Below are positions 36,130 through 46,369 of a DNA stretch of 64,000 nucleotides, one piece after another (the stretch's first letter is position 1; every line of letters begins with the position of its first letter). A program made the position numbers and the translations under genes. The stretch is from Ceratothoa steindachneri. Its lineage: Eukaryota > Arthropoda > Malacostraca > Isopoda > Cymothoidae. The notes beneath the pieces are model-generated. The model made no database searches, had not been told where the DNA came from, and saw only the letters and a list, made by a program, of their open reading frames with translations. The stretch spans positions 207,660,247-207,724,246 of the forward strand of contig OZ018319.1 of assembly GCA_963969495.1 (NCBI GenBank), written 5' to 3'.

Positions 36130-36570
36130 GCTTCCCTGAATGCATTATCGAGAGCTCAATGGGATACATGAGTTTATTTTTTTCACTTCATACAATCGCT
36201 TAATATTCGTTTGATGTCCGGGTGACGTAACCCAGAAAACAAGACTTCTAAGCATCGTCAGGGTTGCATCAATTCCCAAATGCTTACATTTTAAATGGCA
36301 ATTTCAAATCATTAGGCTGGTTAGGTGGTGGCTTTAACCTTGCAAAACGAGTTTAATTACATTATAATCGTATTGATTTGACTTGGCTATCTTGCTTTTT
36401 TTCTTATAAGGCGGTATTGCTCTAAAAATAGGTCCTTTTGAAGGGACTCATTTTTGAAGAAATCCTTCTCCACCAGAAACGCTTGTGGTTGCATGATAGA
36501 TAGCCAATAAAGTTGCGCAGCAAATTGTAAGTCTACGTTCTTCTTTTTCCGAAGTTTGAAAGCAAATTTA
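36130..36570 (-). pseudogene. BEL/Pao integrase N-terminal remnant (distal part of the nested element)
   Basis: The minus strand reads FAFKLRKKKNVDLQFAAQLY, then MQPQAFLVEKDFFKNESLQK and EQYRLIRKK, which fit the region between RNase H and integrase in BEL/Pao elements. Further on (36180-36295) it reads HLGIDATLTMLRSLVFWVTS, PGHQTNIKRLYEVKKINS, which is the HHCC zinc-binding module of the integrase (HxG...T...LR...FWV...GxQ...K). The two Cys are replaced (YEVKK in place of CxxCxK). It is the continuation of the element at 39.93-41.0 kb; the mariner inserted between the two pieces. Confidence 0.7.
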
Positions 36571-36686
36571 ATAAAGGGTGTTCCAATAACTTGGACCGAT
36601 TTTAAATGTGAGTTAAGTTTGAGCGTCTAATGATTTTTTTCTTTTTCTTTCTGATTTAACAACTCCAGTCTTTTGCAATTTTAAAC

Positions 36687-36746
36687 ATGGAAAAATTAAC
36701 AATAGAACAACGTTTTAAAGTTATCGAAAACTATTACAACAAGGAG
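36687..36746 (+). pseudogene. mariner transposase, N-terminal piece
   Basis: An ATG at 36687 opens MEKLTIEQRFKVIENYYNKE, the start of a mariner-type transposase helix-turn-helix domain, and reads up to the LINE junction. The frame resumes with NGRSNKNAFRAIRDFW at 38756 on the far side of the LINE. Confidence 0.85.
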
Positions 36747-38752
36747 TAACAACAAGGAAAGAAGGTACCCTAGGAGACCTTACGGTCCATTCAAAGAGGG
36801 TACCTTTGGACTAGCAATCGAGCGGGCACAAGGCTGCTCAATTGTTTTGCGTCCCTAAACGGCCACTTTTCAAGACTTTGTCTAGTCTTGACTTGAACTG
36901 GTCAACAGATTCACTGATGACAACTTCCACTGGAAGTGCGTTCCACATACCGCAGATACTGTAAGTGAAAAAATTTCCACACAGATTGCGGTTGTAACGA
37001 TTCAGTTCAAGTTTGAAGCCGTGATTGCGCGTTCTGTTCTCACTCAGTGTGAAAATATCCCGGTAGTCAACATTGTCGAACCCTCGAAGTATTTTGAAAA
37101 CTTCGATGAGCTGACCACGCTGTCTACGGGTTTCCAGCGAGAACAGATCTAATTCCCTTAGTCTATCCTCATAACTTTTATGTCGGATAGAGGGAATAAG
37201 CTTGGTTGCCCTGGCTTGTACGCGTTCCAATCTCGCGATGTCCTTTCGCAATGAAGGACTCCAAAATTGTACGGCATACTCCAGGTGCGGTCGGACAAGT
37301 GAGTTGTACAGGCACAGTACAATCTCCTGGTTCCGATAACCAAACTGGCGCTTAATATAGCTTAGCATCCTTTGGGCCTTTTTCTCCGCCTCAATGCACT
37401 GTTTCGAGAACTTGAGGTCACTAGTGATAGTAACACCCAAGTCCTTCTCAGTGTCACTCGATTCAAGAGCAGTGCCCTTAAGGATATACTGAGATTGGGG
37501 GTTTCTGTGGCCGATATGCATCACTTTGCATTTTCCCACGTTAAAAGGCATTTGCCACGTGTCCGACCACTCCCCAATCTTTCCAAGATCTTCCTGCAGG
37601 CGGGCAGTATTTCCATCCTTTGCAACGTTTATACCAAGCTTGGTATCGTCGGCAAATTTGGAAATCTTCGCAACCATGTCACCGTTCATTTCGTTGACGT
37701 AGATGATGAATAGTAGTGGTCCCAGGACAGAACCTTGAGGCACCCCGCTAGTAACGGGCACCTACTCAGAAGACTGTCCATTTACCACCACCCGTTGCCG
37801 TCTGCCACTTAGCCAGTTCTCGATCCCGCCGGCTACCTTTCCGTCTATGCCAAGCGCTCGCACTTTCAAGAGAAGGCGGCGGTGTGGTACCTTATCAAAG
37901 GCTTTCTGAAATTCTAGGTAGACCACATCCACCGCCTTGTCCCGATCGTGCTCACTGAAGACGAAGTGGAAGAATTCCACAAGGTTCGTCAGGCATGACC
38001 GTTGCCTTCGGAAGCCGTGCTGGGAACTCCTCAGTAGCAGGTTTGACTCTAAATACGACGTCACTTTGTCCACCATGATGCTTTCCATGAGTTTACCGAC
38101 TATCGAAGTCAGACTGATAGGTCGGTAGTTCCACGGTTGGTTACGGTCTCCTTTCTTGAATATAGGAGTCACCTCCGCCTCACGCCAGTCTCTAGGAACG
38201 CATTTGGTCCGGATTGACATGTTAAAGATAGCGCACAGATGTCGTGATACTTCATCGCACACTTCCTTCAACACTATAGGTAGAAACCCGTCCGGTCCAG
38301 GGGACTTATTCGTCTTTAGGTCAGCGATCTTTTTCTTTATTTCTCCTTCGGTGAAGTCCATTGCCTCCAGCTTTTCCCCCGAGTAGGAATCCGTCGGCTG
38401 GGGAATGGGACCACACTCTTCAGTAAACACTGGAGAGAAGTAGTCGTTGAGGAGGTTGGCATTTTCTGCATCTGAATGCTTTAATGTCCCCTCCTCATTC
38501 CTCAAATGGCCAATAGTTTGACGGATTGGTTTACGGCTGTTCACATATCCAAAAAACTCCTTGGGATTCTCTTTACAGAGTCTCGCCACTTGGAGCTCCT
38601 CAGACCGCTTAGCCGCCCTTATGCTGGACTTCACTCTCCTGGCTAGCCTCCGGTATTCGTCAAAGTCACCCGAGATCTTCGATTGCCGGTACACATTTCT
38701 CTTCTCCCTAAGCAGTTGCCCGATTTCTCGATTAAACCACTTTGGTTGAACA
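36747..38752 (-). mobile_element. CR1-like LINE, 5'-truncated, inserted in mariner
   Basis: A minus-strand non-LTR element whose 5' end is cut at about 38752, directly abutting mariner sequence. It therefore carries only the end of the endonuclease linker, the RT and the C-terminal region. At its 3' end (36747-36765) the words ACAACAAGGA recur across the junction, suggesting short tandem repeats or microhomology at the 3' end, as CR1-group elements often show. No clear target duplication was seen. Confidence 0.85.
36838..38750 (-). pseudogene. CR1-like reverse transcriptase with one premature stop
   Basis: Two minus-strand frames, 37765-38750 and 36838-37761, lie in the same phase and are separated only by a TAG at 37762-37764. 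It stands where related proteins have Trp (SSE-W-xPVTSG), consistent with one TGG to TAG change. Domains in order: linker PKWFNREIGQLLREKRNVYR, GYVNSRKPIRQTIGHL, NKSPGPDGF, DWREAEVTPIFKKGD, NYRPISLTSIVGKLMESI, SSQHGFRRQRSC, motif A VYLEFQKAFDKVPH, GLGID-like turn, motif B TSGVPQGSVLGPLLFIIYVN, motif C FADDTKL, thumb WQMPFNVGKCKVMHIG, and the C-terminal block NSLVRPHLEYAVQFWSP. Motif A has Glu where the metal-binding Asp is usual. The remainder is very well kept, so this is a young copy. The first 39 residues of the longer frame (above 38752) are antisense mariner and do not belong to it. Confidence 0.92.
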
Positions 38753-39769
38753 GAAAATGGACGTTCAAACAAAAACGCATTTCGGGCAATTCGCGATTTT
38801 TGGGTCAACATAATCGACCAACCGAGAGTGCAATTGGGAAAATTGTTCGTAAATTCAAACAAACGGAGTCGGTGGCAGATATGAAAACGCCATTGCGATA
38901 TCGTTTACGCCGTTCAGCTGAAAACATTGCTGCAGTGCGCGAGAATGTGGCCGAAGATCTAGAAGCCTCTATTCGTCATCGCGCGCAGGAATTAAACCTC
39001 TCCACAACAACGTTATATCGAATTTTGACAAGGACTTGTCTCTACACGCTTACAAAATTCAATTGACACAAGAACTGAAGACTGCTGACCATTTGAAGCG
39101 CCGTACATTCATCAATTGGGTGCACGAGCAAAGACAAGCCGATGATGATTTTTCGCAAAAAATCATCTTTAGTGATGAAGCCTATTTTCATCTTGGTGGA
39201 TTCGTTAATAAGCAGAATTGTCGGATTTGGGCTGATGAAAATTCCAGGAAGATTGTTAAAAAGCCACTGCATCCACAAAAGGTCACTGTGTGGTGTGCAT
39301 TTTTTGCTAGTGGAATCATTGGGGCGTATTTCTTCGAAAATGATGCCGGGAATTCTGTTACGATGACAGGCGAGCGATACCGTGCCATGATAACCAACTT
39401 TTTTTGGCCTAAATTGAATTCTATGTATGTCAAAGGTTTGTGGTTTCAACAAGACGGTGCCAATGCAACAATGGCTTTATTGAATGAGAAGTTCCCAGGT
39501 CGCATCATCTCTCGAAACAGCGAGGTCAATTGGCCACCACGACGTGTGATTTGACACGTTTAGATTTCTTCTTTTTGGGTCATCCCAAAAGTAAGGTCTA
39601 TGCCAACAAGCCAACAACAATTCAACAGCTGAAGGATGAGATAATAAGGCATACTGGTGATATTGAGGAGCAACTATGCAGAGACGTCATCAAAAATTTT
39701 GACCATCGAGTGCAGGTGTGCCGCCGAAGCCTTGACGGACATTTAGGTGATATTATTTTTTACACATAA
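38753..39769 (+). pseudogene. mariner transposase, main piece, two frameshifts
   Basis: This continues the N-terminal piece and needs three frames: to about 39030, then 39036-39554, then 39530-39769. Each shift is explained by loss of one base, near 39030 (LTR/DLSLHAYK junction) and near 39540 (NWPPR/CDLT junction). Motifs are RKFKQTESVADMKTPLRYRL (end of the DNA-binding domain), IIFSDEAYFHLGGFVNKQNC (first Asp), VTVWCAFFASGIIGAYFF, ERYRAMITNFFWP, LWFQQDGANATMALLNEKFP (second Asp, followed by an apparent small deletion where TCHTA-like residues are usual), and CDLTRLDFFFLGHPKSKVYA (third Asp). The stop is at 39767. The domain plan is complete but the frameshifts make it inactive. Confidence 0.9.
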
Positions 39770-39929
39770 TTGCCATAACTCAAATAACATGGTCCAATAG
39801 TGAAATCAATAAATTTTCACCAATAAGACCGTAACTTCGATCCTTCTTAATGGAACACCCTTACAAGAATAATAATTCAATATCATTTATTTAATCAGTA
39901 TTTTTTGCTCTTAAACAATGGCTCGAATT

Positions 39930-41010
39930 AATTTGGTATGAGAACGTGAGAAGAAATTTAATATTTGGACGCATCGTTCAGACATTGTAACTCAGGTTTA
40001 GACCAAAACTCCCGATCGAATGTATGCCACGAAGGTCTGTGGATCTTAAGTTAGGTTTGCATTTGAATTCTTTAAAAGGAATGTCACAAGTTATGAGATC
40101 CGCAGGATTATCCCAGCTGCTCACGTAATCAAATGAAATATTGACTTTATGTTTATTCTATAGTTCTTCTTAGATGAGTTTTATGTCCTGAAGCCACTTC
40201 TTAACAAATAGACACTTTAGTTTTGGGGGAGAGTTTGACTAAAAGGGGGGCAACTTTTGATTTAACATACAGTATATTAAGGGTGAAACATATGGGTACA
40301 CTGGATAGATCGAAACTCCATAACATGGATTGCTCACGTCGGAAAGGATTTTAAGCTCAGCCGTACCGTCTTCTTCTAAGGCTAACCGCGGAAATTTCAA
40401 ATCCCCAAACTTTACCAAATCGGAGGAAATTGATTCCCAGGTTTGAAGCTCAGGCGGGCTAACTTCTTTATCCAACCCTACCTTTAGAGTCCATAGAGTT
40501 TGCGTTAAGAGCCTACCATGGAGGGTCACATTTGGAAACAAACCTAAGCAATCGAAAACCTTTGAAATTTGTGAGAGGATGTTTGTTCCCTTTTGTTTTG
40601 ACGCTGGCATCAAATTGGGGGAGGAGGAAATGCGCTTAATAATAAGTCAGTGTCTACTTTGAATAGGTACTCGTAGCTTGGAACTCTTTCTATTCCACAG
40701 TCATGTTCAGGGACTTTGTTTTCACCTTCGAAGAACCCTGGACATTTGATCAAATCCTACCTCTTTTAGACTTATGTTTGACTCAGTCTAAATTTGTTTT
40801 GGCACTCGATGGTCGAAGTTCGCAACTATTAGATTTTCTACATAGAAAGAGTCTTTTAAGGATTGAGTACTAAAACCATTACAGTAAAAAGTAAGGTGAG
40901 GTGATGCTTAAGAATGTGATTCGAAATGAAAGCTGAGCTTACTAATCCAAAAAATAATGAGCTCTAATGATATGTTACGAGTCTGCCATTTTTCCTCCAG
41001 GAAACGCACA
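39930..41010 (-). pseudogene. BEL/Pao pol remnant (RT end, RNase H)
   Basis: On the minus strand from high to low coordinates: LFFGLVSSAFISNHILKHHL (about 40950-40900), SLKDSFYVENLIVANFDHRV (about 40850), then the best frame, 40239-40613, with ILSQISKVFDCLGLFPNVTL, GRLLTQTLWTLKVGLDKEV and LKILSDVSNPCYGVSIYPVY (RNase H start, SDAS in the family, here SDVS), and finally SFDYVSSWDNPADLIT (about 40130). The SQxxxxFDPLGL and YVxxxDNPAD blocks are diagnostic for BEL/Pao. Frames are broken. The element continues at 36130-36570, beyond the inserted mariner. Confidence 0.82.
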
Positions 41011-41446
41011 GCCTTTTTTTTGTCCGCCTCCGATTTCAATTTAATTTGAAGGAAATCCTTTTTTATGTTTTCAAGTAAAATGAATTTGTTTGAACGAAAT
41101 TTTCAAAGGAAGGAAAATAGGAAAGTTAACAGGTCTATACCGGGGTATACTGCTTCGTTTAGCGAAGGGGAAGATTTTACTTTGAGGCTGCAATTGAACA
41201 AGGGACGTATTTTTTGGAGACTTGTTTTGCTGTTTTACTAATAGGCATGTAAAGTAGCTATGTGTATTCTTTGAAATACTTTGGATCAACATGAATTTAT
41301 TTTATTATACCTTTCTCAAGCTGGTTCTCAAATAACTTGTTATAGCTATCCGTCAGAGTTCACTTAATGTATTCCACAGAGTTTTATCGGGTTGGGATAC
41401 CAGTTTTCTTTTCCTTGGCCTTTAAGAAGAATGTATTAAGGCTTCC

Positions 41447-41665
41447 ATTTCACCTGGGTATACAGTGATAAGTGACGTGTGGAAGGAATACCATCATATT
41501 TCAGATATTTCTAGGTATAAATTCAAACATAGAACCGTCAATCATGGGGACGACTTCGTTTTCGAAGGACGTCACACTTAGTAAATTAAGAGCATCTGCG
41601 ATTGCCTTAAACGTCCAAACTAACGGCATTATGAGACACACCTTCCCATGTTAGATTCAAATTTG
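41447..41665 (+). pseudogene. Merlin/ISXO2-type DDE transposase, C-terminal piece
   Basis: The frame reads SPGYTVISDVWKEYHHISDI, then FKHRTVNHGDDFVF and, after two stops, IKSICDCLKR...RHYETH. This fits the last part of the ISXO2-like (IS1595/Merlin) DDE domain, in which a PGTTIxSDxWKAY block carries a catalytic Asp and is followed by xxHxxVNHSxxFV and THTQxIExxWxxxKR. Stops (TAG, TAA) interrupt the last block. The partner piece lies downstream at 41956-42150 although in the protein it would come first. Confidence 0.7.
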
Positions 41666-41955
41666 TGTAAAATTGTATGGCGTAGAAACTAATAAATTAA
41701 CTTAAAAATCTTAAAAGTTATTTTCGATCAGGTAAAGATAATCTCTCCCTTATCTGTTGAGAGATTATATTTACTTGTTAACTTTTGTGAGGGATCATCT
41801 TTACTTGGCAAAGTTTTGGTCATAAGGAGAAATTAGATCGTTAAAATGCGTTTCTGATGTTCTAATTTTATTAAATCTTTCAAAAGTGACTGTGATGGTC
41901 ATATTTTTCTTGTTTGTTAATTTTGTACAAATCATTTTAACGAGAACCACACCCC

Positions 41956-42150
41956 ATGAAACTAGATAGACCCTTGGTAAAATTAAGAAAATTGATGAGG
42001 GTGGTTTGTTTTAGCCATAAACCAAAGCATGATTGGGGACGTAAACCTCATACTTTTTTATGGGTATTTGGAATTGTTTCTTCTTCTACCGACCCCTCGT
42101 TGGATTATGTAGTGATTGTTGCATCACAATGCAGTGACACTTGCCAATAA
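41956..42150 (+). pseudogene. Merlin/ISXO2-type transposase, central piece
   Basis: A 64-residue frame. HKPKHDWGRKPHTFLWVFGI and VSSSTDPSLDYVVIVASQCS match the block of ISXO2-like transposases that holds the first catalytic Asp and the WVFG strand (K-x-GR...WVFG). It lies 290 bp downstream of the C-terminal piece on the same strand, the reverse of protein order, so it belongs to a second copy or to a rearranged one. Confidence 0.6.
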
Positions 42151-42169
42151 TCAAGAAAGTACTCGCCCG

Positions 42170-43080
42170 GGAACAGCCCTGAACACAGTGACCAATAAAA
42201 AGCTTATCGAACCATCGAAAATCCCCTTGGCTATAACTATTATATGGTCAATCATAAATTTATATTAAATAATTAATTAAAATAATTATAAATAAATATT
42301 AATATTAAACCATTTCTTTAAATGTTTTAAATAAACAATAAGATTCTTTTCATTTTTTAACTTTATGTCGGACTGCTTCATTTTGCTCTCTGGGAGAGAT
42401 TATCTTTACTCGTGTGTCCTGGCATGCATTATCTTTACTTGAACCGTAAGTTCGAAATAAATGTAATATTATTTGATCATAATAAGATAACCTAAACTAA
42501 AATAACTTAATGATTACTAAAAAAAATACATATTTGGATTCACCTTAATAAACTACATTAGCGGTAAAATTTACATAAAAATAGAACATGCACCAAACCC
42601 ACGTTTCCTAATTTATAATTTCCTTTACTTATGTTGTAGTGCCTAAAGTGAAGCTATCAACTAGGAAACATTTATGTACAGCTGCGGGATTAGCCCTGTC
42701 ACATTTTTCAAACAATTTGGCAAAAAGGTAAGTTAATTTTGATATAATTATGTATATATTTTAAATAATATATATAATAAAAATATATAAAATAATATAA
42801 GCTCTTTTGCTAGTTGATGCGAATAAAATGGGTTGGATAATAACAACTAAGCTAGAGTGCACATCCCCAAAAAGGATACTTGGAGACAGCCTAAAGGCGG
42901 GTCCTTGTAGAAAAGTCCCAATATATTGAGAGGAGGGGCAGGTTGGATTTATATTGAACGGGTAATCCACAATAGATACGTGGCATGATAGAAGCTCGAT
43001 AACCCATAGGAAAATAAGGAAAGATTATTTGACAAGCCCATTCACCATTTTATAAGGCCATACAAGGATCAAACATAGAT
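42170..43080. other. No feature recognised
   Basis: AT-rich, with TAAATAAT-type words (42260-42310) and a TA-rich patch near 42755-42790. Confidence 0.4.
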
Positions 43081-43225
43081 GAAGAAAGAAGAGCAAGCGA
43101 GAGAGATAGATAAAGCGAGGGAGTGAAAGAAAGAGAAAGAGAGAATAAAGAGATAGATAGAGAGGAGGATAAAAAGAGAGAGAAAAAAAAGAAGGAAAGA
43201 AAGGACATTAAAGAGAGAAAAGGGA
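43080..43225. repeat. Purine-rich (GA/GAAA) tract
   Basis: Imperfect AGAG/AAAG low-complexity sequence lying directly upstream of the foldback at 43258. Confidence 0.85.
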
Positions 43226-43257
43226 ATAAAATGTTATAAATTCTTTTAAACCTTAAT

Positions 43258-43382
43258 GAAAGTGAAAAATAGCGGGGTTCTATCCTATGCCATCGAGCGC
43301 TCTTCGCTGTTCAGGGGGACGCAGCCTGGCAGCGAAGAACGCTCGATGAGAGGGATTCGAACCCTGTCCATTTTTCACTTTC
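43258..43382. repeat. 125-nt foldback with a B-box-like word
   Basis: GAAAGTGAAAAAT (43258-43270) is the exact reverse complement of ATTTTTCACTTTC (43370-43382). Inside, CATCGAGCG (43291-43299) pairs with CGCTCGATG (43340-43348) and CTTCGCTG pairs with CAGCGAAG. The arms are imperfect elsewhere. The right arm on the minus strand contains GGGTTCGAATCCCT, a perfect RNA polymerase III B-box match. A related segment near 45955-45985 repeats GAAAGTGAAAA and GGGATTCGAACC. It could be a tRNA-derived SINE fragment in inverted duplication. Confidence 0.75.
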
Positions 43383-43389
43383 TTAATAT

Positions 43390-44980
43390 ATGTTCGATCC
43401 TTTTTTGGCCTTTAAAAAAGACGAATTATCTTGTATATCATTTTCTATATTTTCTCTCGGTTATTTAGCATATGTAAGAAGTATATGGGTCGGTTTCATT
43501 CCACTTATCATTAGTACACTCCATTGCTCGAGTCTTCCGCGTTACTTCTGCTATCAAGCGAATTTTATCTCCCCCCTCCTCCTGTGTGGTTGTCTGGTCT
43601 TCTGGATTCCTTTATGTACAAATGTACAAAGTTGAGTATATTTTTCTCCATCTTGTGTTGTTTCTTATAAGAATTTTACTTTTTCATTTCCACTTTAGTT
43701 TTATTTTTTTACTCTATCTCTCATCCTTGTTTGTCTTATTATCCATGTGTTTCTTTTATGGTCCTTGCTCGGTTATTTCCATCATGTATCTCTCTATGTT
43801 TCTCTGAGATCTCCTAAGTTTCTGTAGGATTGTTATGTTAAGTGTCTAAGCGTCACTTAAATAGGTTAGGAGTGGTAAGGTGGGGTAATTAAGTACTTTG
43901 CGTTGTAAGAATACCTCCAATTCGTTTCTGAAGATGTAACTAAACTTTACTTCGACACTCGGGGCTAATTTTGTCTTTCTACTTCTTTTACAATGCTACC
44001 ATCAGAAACCCCATTAAAGTAGTTTTTTAGGACAGTTTGTGAGACTGGTTTATAATATTTCTGTTAATATTAACTTTAATTCTTTTGGCTTCAAGGGAAA
44101 GTATTAAAAATCATCAGCCAAGCGAAGAAGACAACATTACCCATGTAGTGGTAGTATCTTATACATTTTTATAAGTATTTATGTCTATTATGTGTACATT
44201 TCTACGTTTGTGTGTTTGTAGATAGGTAGTAGTAGAAGGCTCTACTTTACGTCTTAATTATAGCGATTATCGTAGGTGTATAAACTTCCGTTATCTACTT
44301 CTGATCAGATAGTGTAAGGTTATGGAAGCATTTAAATTAAACTTGCGATATTCTATTTCCATACAATTCAAGAAACTAATAAAAAATATAATGAAATGTT
44401 CCCTCATCCAAATAAGTCTTGGTTCATCCATTAAATTTGCATAATTTAACCCTAATTATAATCCTTAATTAGTGATAAGGACAAGTATACCTAAATGACT
44501 TCACTCAGTTATTATAATTATTGTGAATTTTGTCTTAACTAGGGCTGATTGGATCTACGAGTCAATACCTCAGCGACGACTAACAAAGAGTCAGTTCAGG
44601 ATGAGAATTCACTCCCTAATTAAGAGATATTCAATGAGAAAATTCTGGCGGTTTGATCGAAGTAATGAGGAGATTATATTTCACTCAAAGCCCATCTAAT
44701 TGGAGGAGAATTAATAAATACATAATTATACTCTTTTAAATACCTGTTTTCCTGCATAAAATTGACGATAATTGCAAGTCTCTTAATTCTGCTGACATGA
44801 TCCTTTGTTGTCTTTGCAAGACTTATCATTAAGGGAAGGTTTAATTAAAAGTAGTCTTTTATATCGAAATTGCCAATGCTGATTTTGTGTCTGGGAGTAA
44901 TGTGTTTATATTTTTGATAAAGTGACTTGCTAATATGTTGGGTTCGTTTATGTTTTAAAGTTAGATTTTCAAACTATTAT
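43390..44980. other. No feature recognised
   Basis: AT-rich. The pyrimidine-rich stretch at 43560-43810 gives small hydrophobic frames without motifs. Confidence 0.45.
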
Positions 44981-44987
44981 ATATATG

Positions 44988-45737
44988 CAAATTTTGTTAA
45001 AGAGCATGGTGTATTTCGCCTAGTTAATTTCCTTTGGCAACTTTCTATTCTTCTAACTATCTTTTTATTCCATCTTGTAGATGGTAGATCACTGATCCTG
45101 TATTCATCTCTCTTTTAAATGAATGGGTTTGGTAAAAAACAAACTAAATTGCTGAACTTTCGATTTTATTCGATCATCTTCGGAGCGTCTTGATATATTC
45201 TTTCCTCCTTTACCAATGAAATGTGGAGTCGGAATCAGACTGAATGAAAGAAAACGGTTTTGAGGGGATATTTATTCCGCCTGGTTGATCGTAACGTTAA
45301 AGGAAACGAGCCAATCCGGTGAGTGGAATTCTAAAACAACTTTAATGTTCGATTCCAGCTTAACTATTGATGGCTGGCTTTACTTCGTTTATTAGAATGG
45401 CTTCTAAGATGTTCAGCCTAGCTTTATTTCCCTCTTTTCTTTTAATCACGGTGTTGTCAACTAGAATGTCACTCGTTAGGTTGATGTTATGCGCGCTCTC
45501 CATATGATTTTTAGGTCCTCTGCTTTGCAAATGCATAGTTAAACGTCTCGTAAGTGTGGCAGTTGTCACGCCAATATATTTAGAGTTATTATAAAGCTTG
45601 CTTTTTTTATTAGAGATGAATACAGGACAAGGGATCTACCATCTACAAGATGGAATAAAAAAAGACATTTAGAATAATAGAAAGTTGCCAAAGGAAATTA
45701 ACTAGGTGAAATACATCATGGTCTTCAACAAAATTTT
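44988..45737 (-). mobile_element. Penelope-like element fragment flanked by inverted repeats
   Basis: The segment 44988-45111 and the reverse complement of 45612-45737 match along about 125 bp, sharing TAGTTAATTTCCTTTGGCAA, CATCTTGTAGATGGTAGATC and CCTGTATTCATCTCT. Between them lies a GIY-YIG endonuclease remnant. Penelope-like elements often carry LTR-like copies in direct or inverted order, so the arrangement fits that class. Confidence 0.7.
45360..45605 (-). pseudogene. GIY-YIG endonuclease remnant of a Penelope-like element
   Basis: The minus-strand frame reads KLYNNSKYIGVTTATLTRRL, TMHLQSRGPKNHMESAHNIN, then TVIKRKEGNKARLNILEAIL and INEVKPAIN. YIGxTT...RRLxxHL followed by a conserved Arg/Glu-containing helix is the GIY-YIG nuclease core as found at the C-terminus of Penelope-like reverse transcriptases. 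The catalytic Tyr (YIG), Arg and Glu positions look intact. The RT portion expected upstream is replaced by the inverted-repeat arm, so the copy is truncated. Confidence 0.75.
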
Positions 45738-45766
45738 CATTCAAGAAAGACTGCTACCCATCTACA

Positions 45767-45876
<110 letters not shown>

Positions 45877-46369
45877 TAATAACCCATAAGAAATAAGAAA
45901 AAAAGCAAGAAAGAGATAACAAAAGGACAAAAAATTCTATAAACTATTTTACCCTTTAAAGAAAGTGAAAATGGTTGGGATTCGAACCTATATAATCAAG
46001 CACAGTTCGCTTTTCACGCCACCATTTCATAAGAAATTTGAAAGTTAAGATAAAGAACTCTACAATGGGAAATTGGAATGAAAAATTGTTAGCGAAAAGT
46101 TACTTACTTGGAAATTTTCGTAGCAATTAAGTACGTTAAATTACGTCTCTGTTAATAATAATACAAATGACAATAAAGGGTTAGATAATGAGGAATTCTT
46201 TAAAAAGGATGAGACTACCTATAATGGTGCTAGTCCTTTAGTCTACAAAACAGAATTTTGATTTACTACAGTTTAGTTGAGGAGGAAAGGGAAGGATATA
46301 GTATAGTGAGTTGGTTAAATTTAGAAAAGAGTTAATGAATTTAATTTTCGTCTTTGAAGGAGGTCATGT

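Larger units (their letters stand above)
36574..39861 (+). mobile_element. mariner-like DNA transposon, interrupted by a LINE
   Basis: The left end, AAGGGTGTTCCAATAA (36574), and the reverse complement of the right end, AGGGTGTTCCATTAA (ending 39861), are terminal inverted repeats differing by one base over the first 14. TA flanks both ends (36572-36573 and 39862-39863), as expected for Tc1/mariner, with a one-base slip at the left end. Inside is a single transposase frame split by a LINE of about 2 kb at 36747-38752. Removing the LINE gives an element of about 1.28 kb, a normal mariner size. It sits inside a BEL/Pao element. Confidence 0.85.

Noticed and set aside
38753..38862. N-terminal extension of the CR1-like frame
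   Set aside because: The first 39 residues are the antisense of mariner sequence, so the open frame runs out of the LINE by chance.
39042..39452. 136-residue frame opposite the mariner transposase
   Set aside because: It is the shadow of the transposase coding strand and has no motif of its own.
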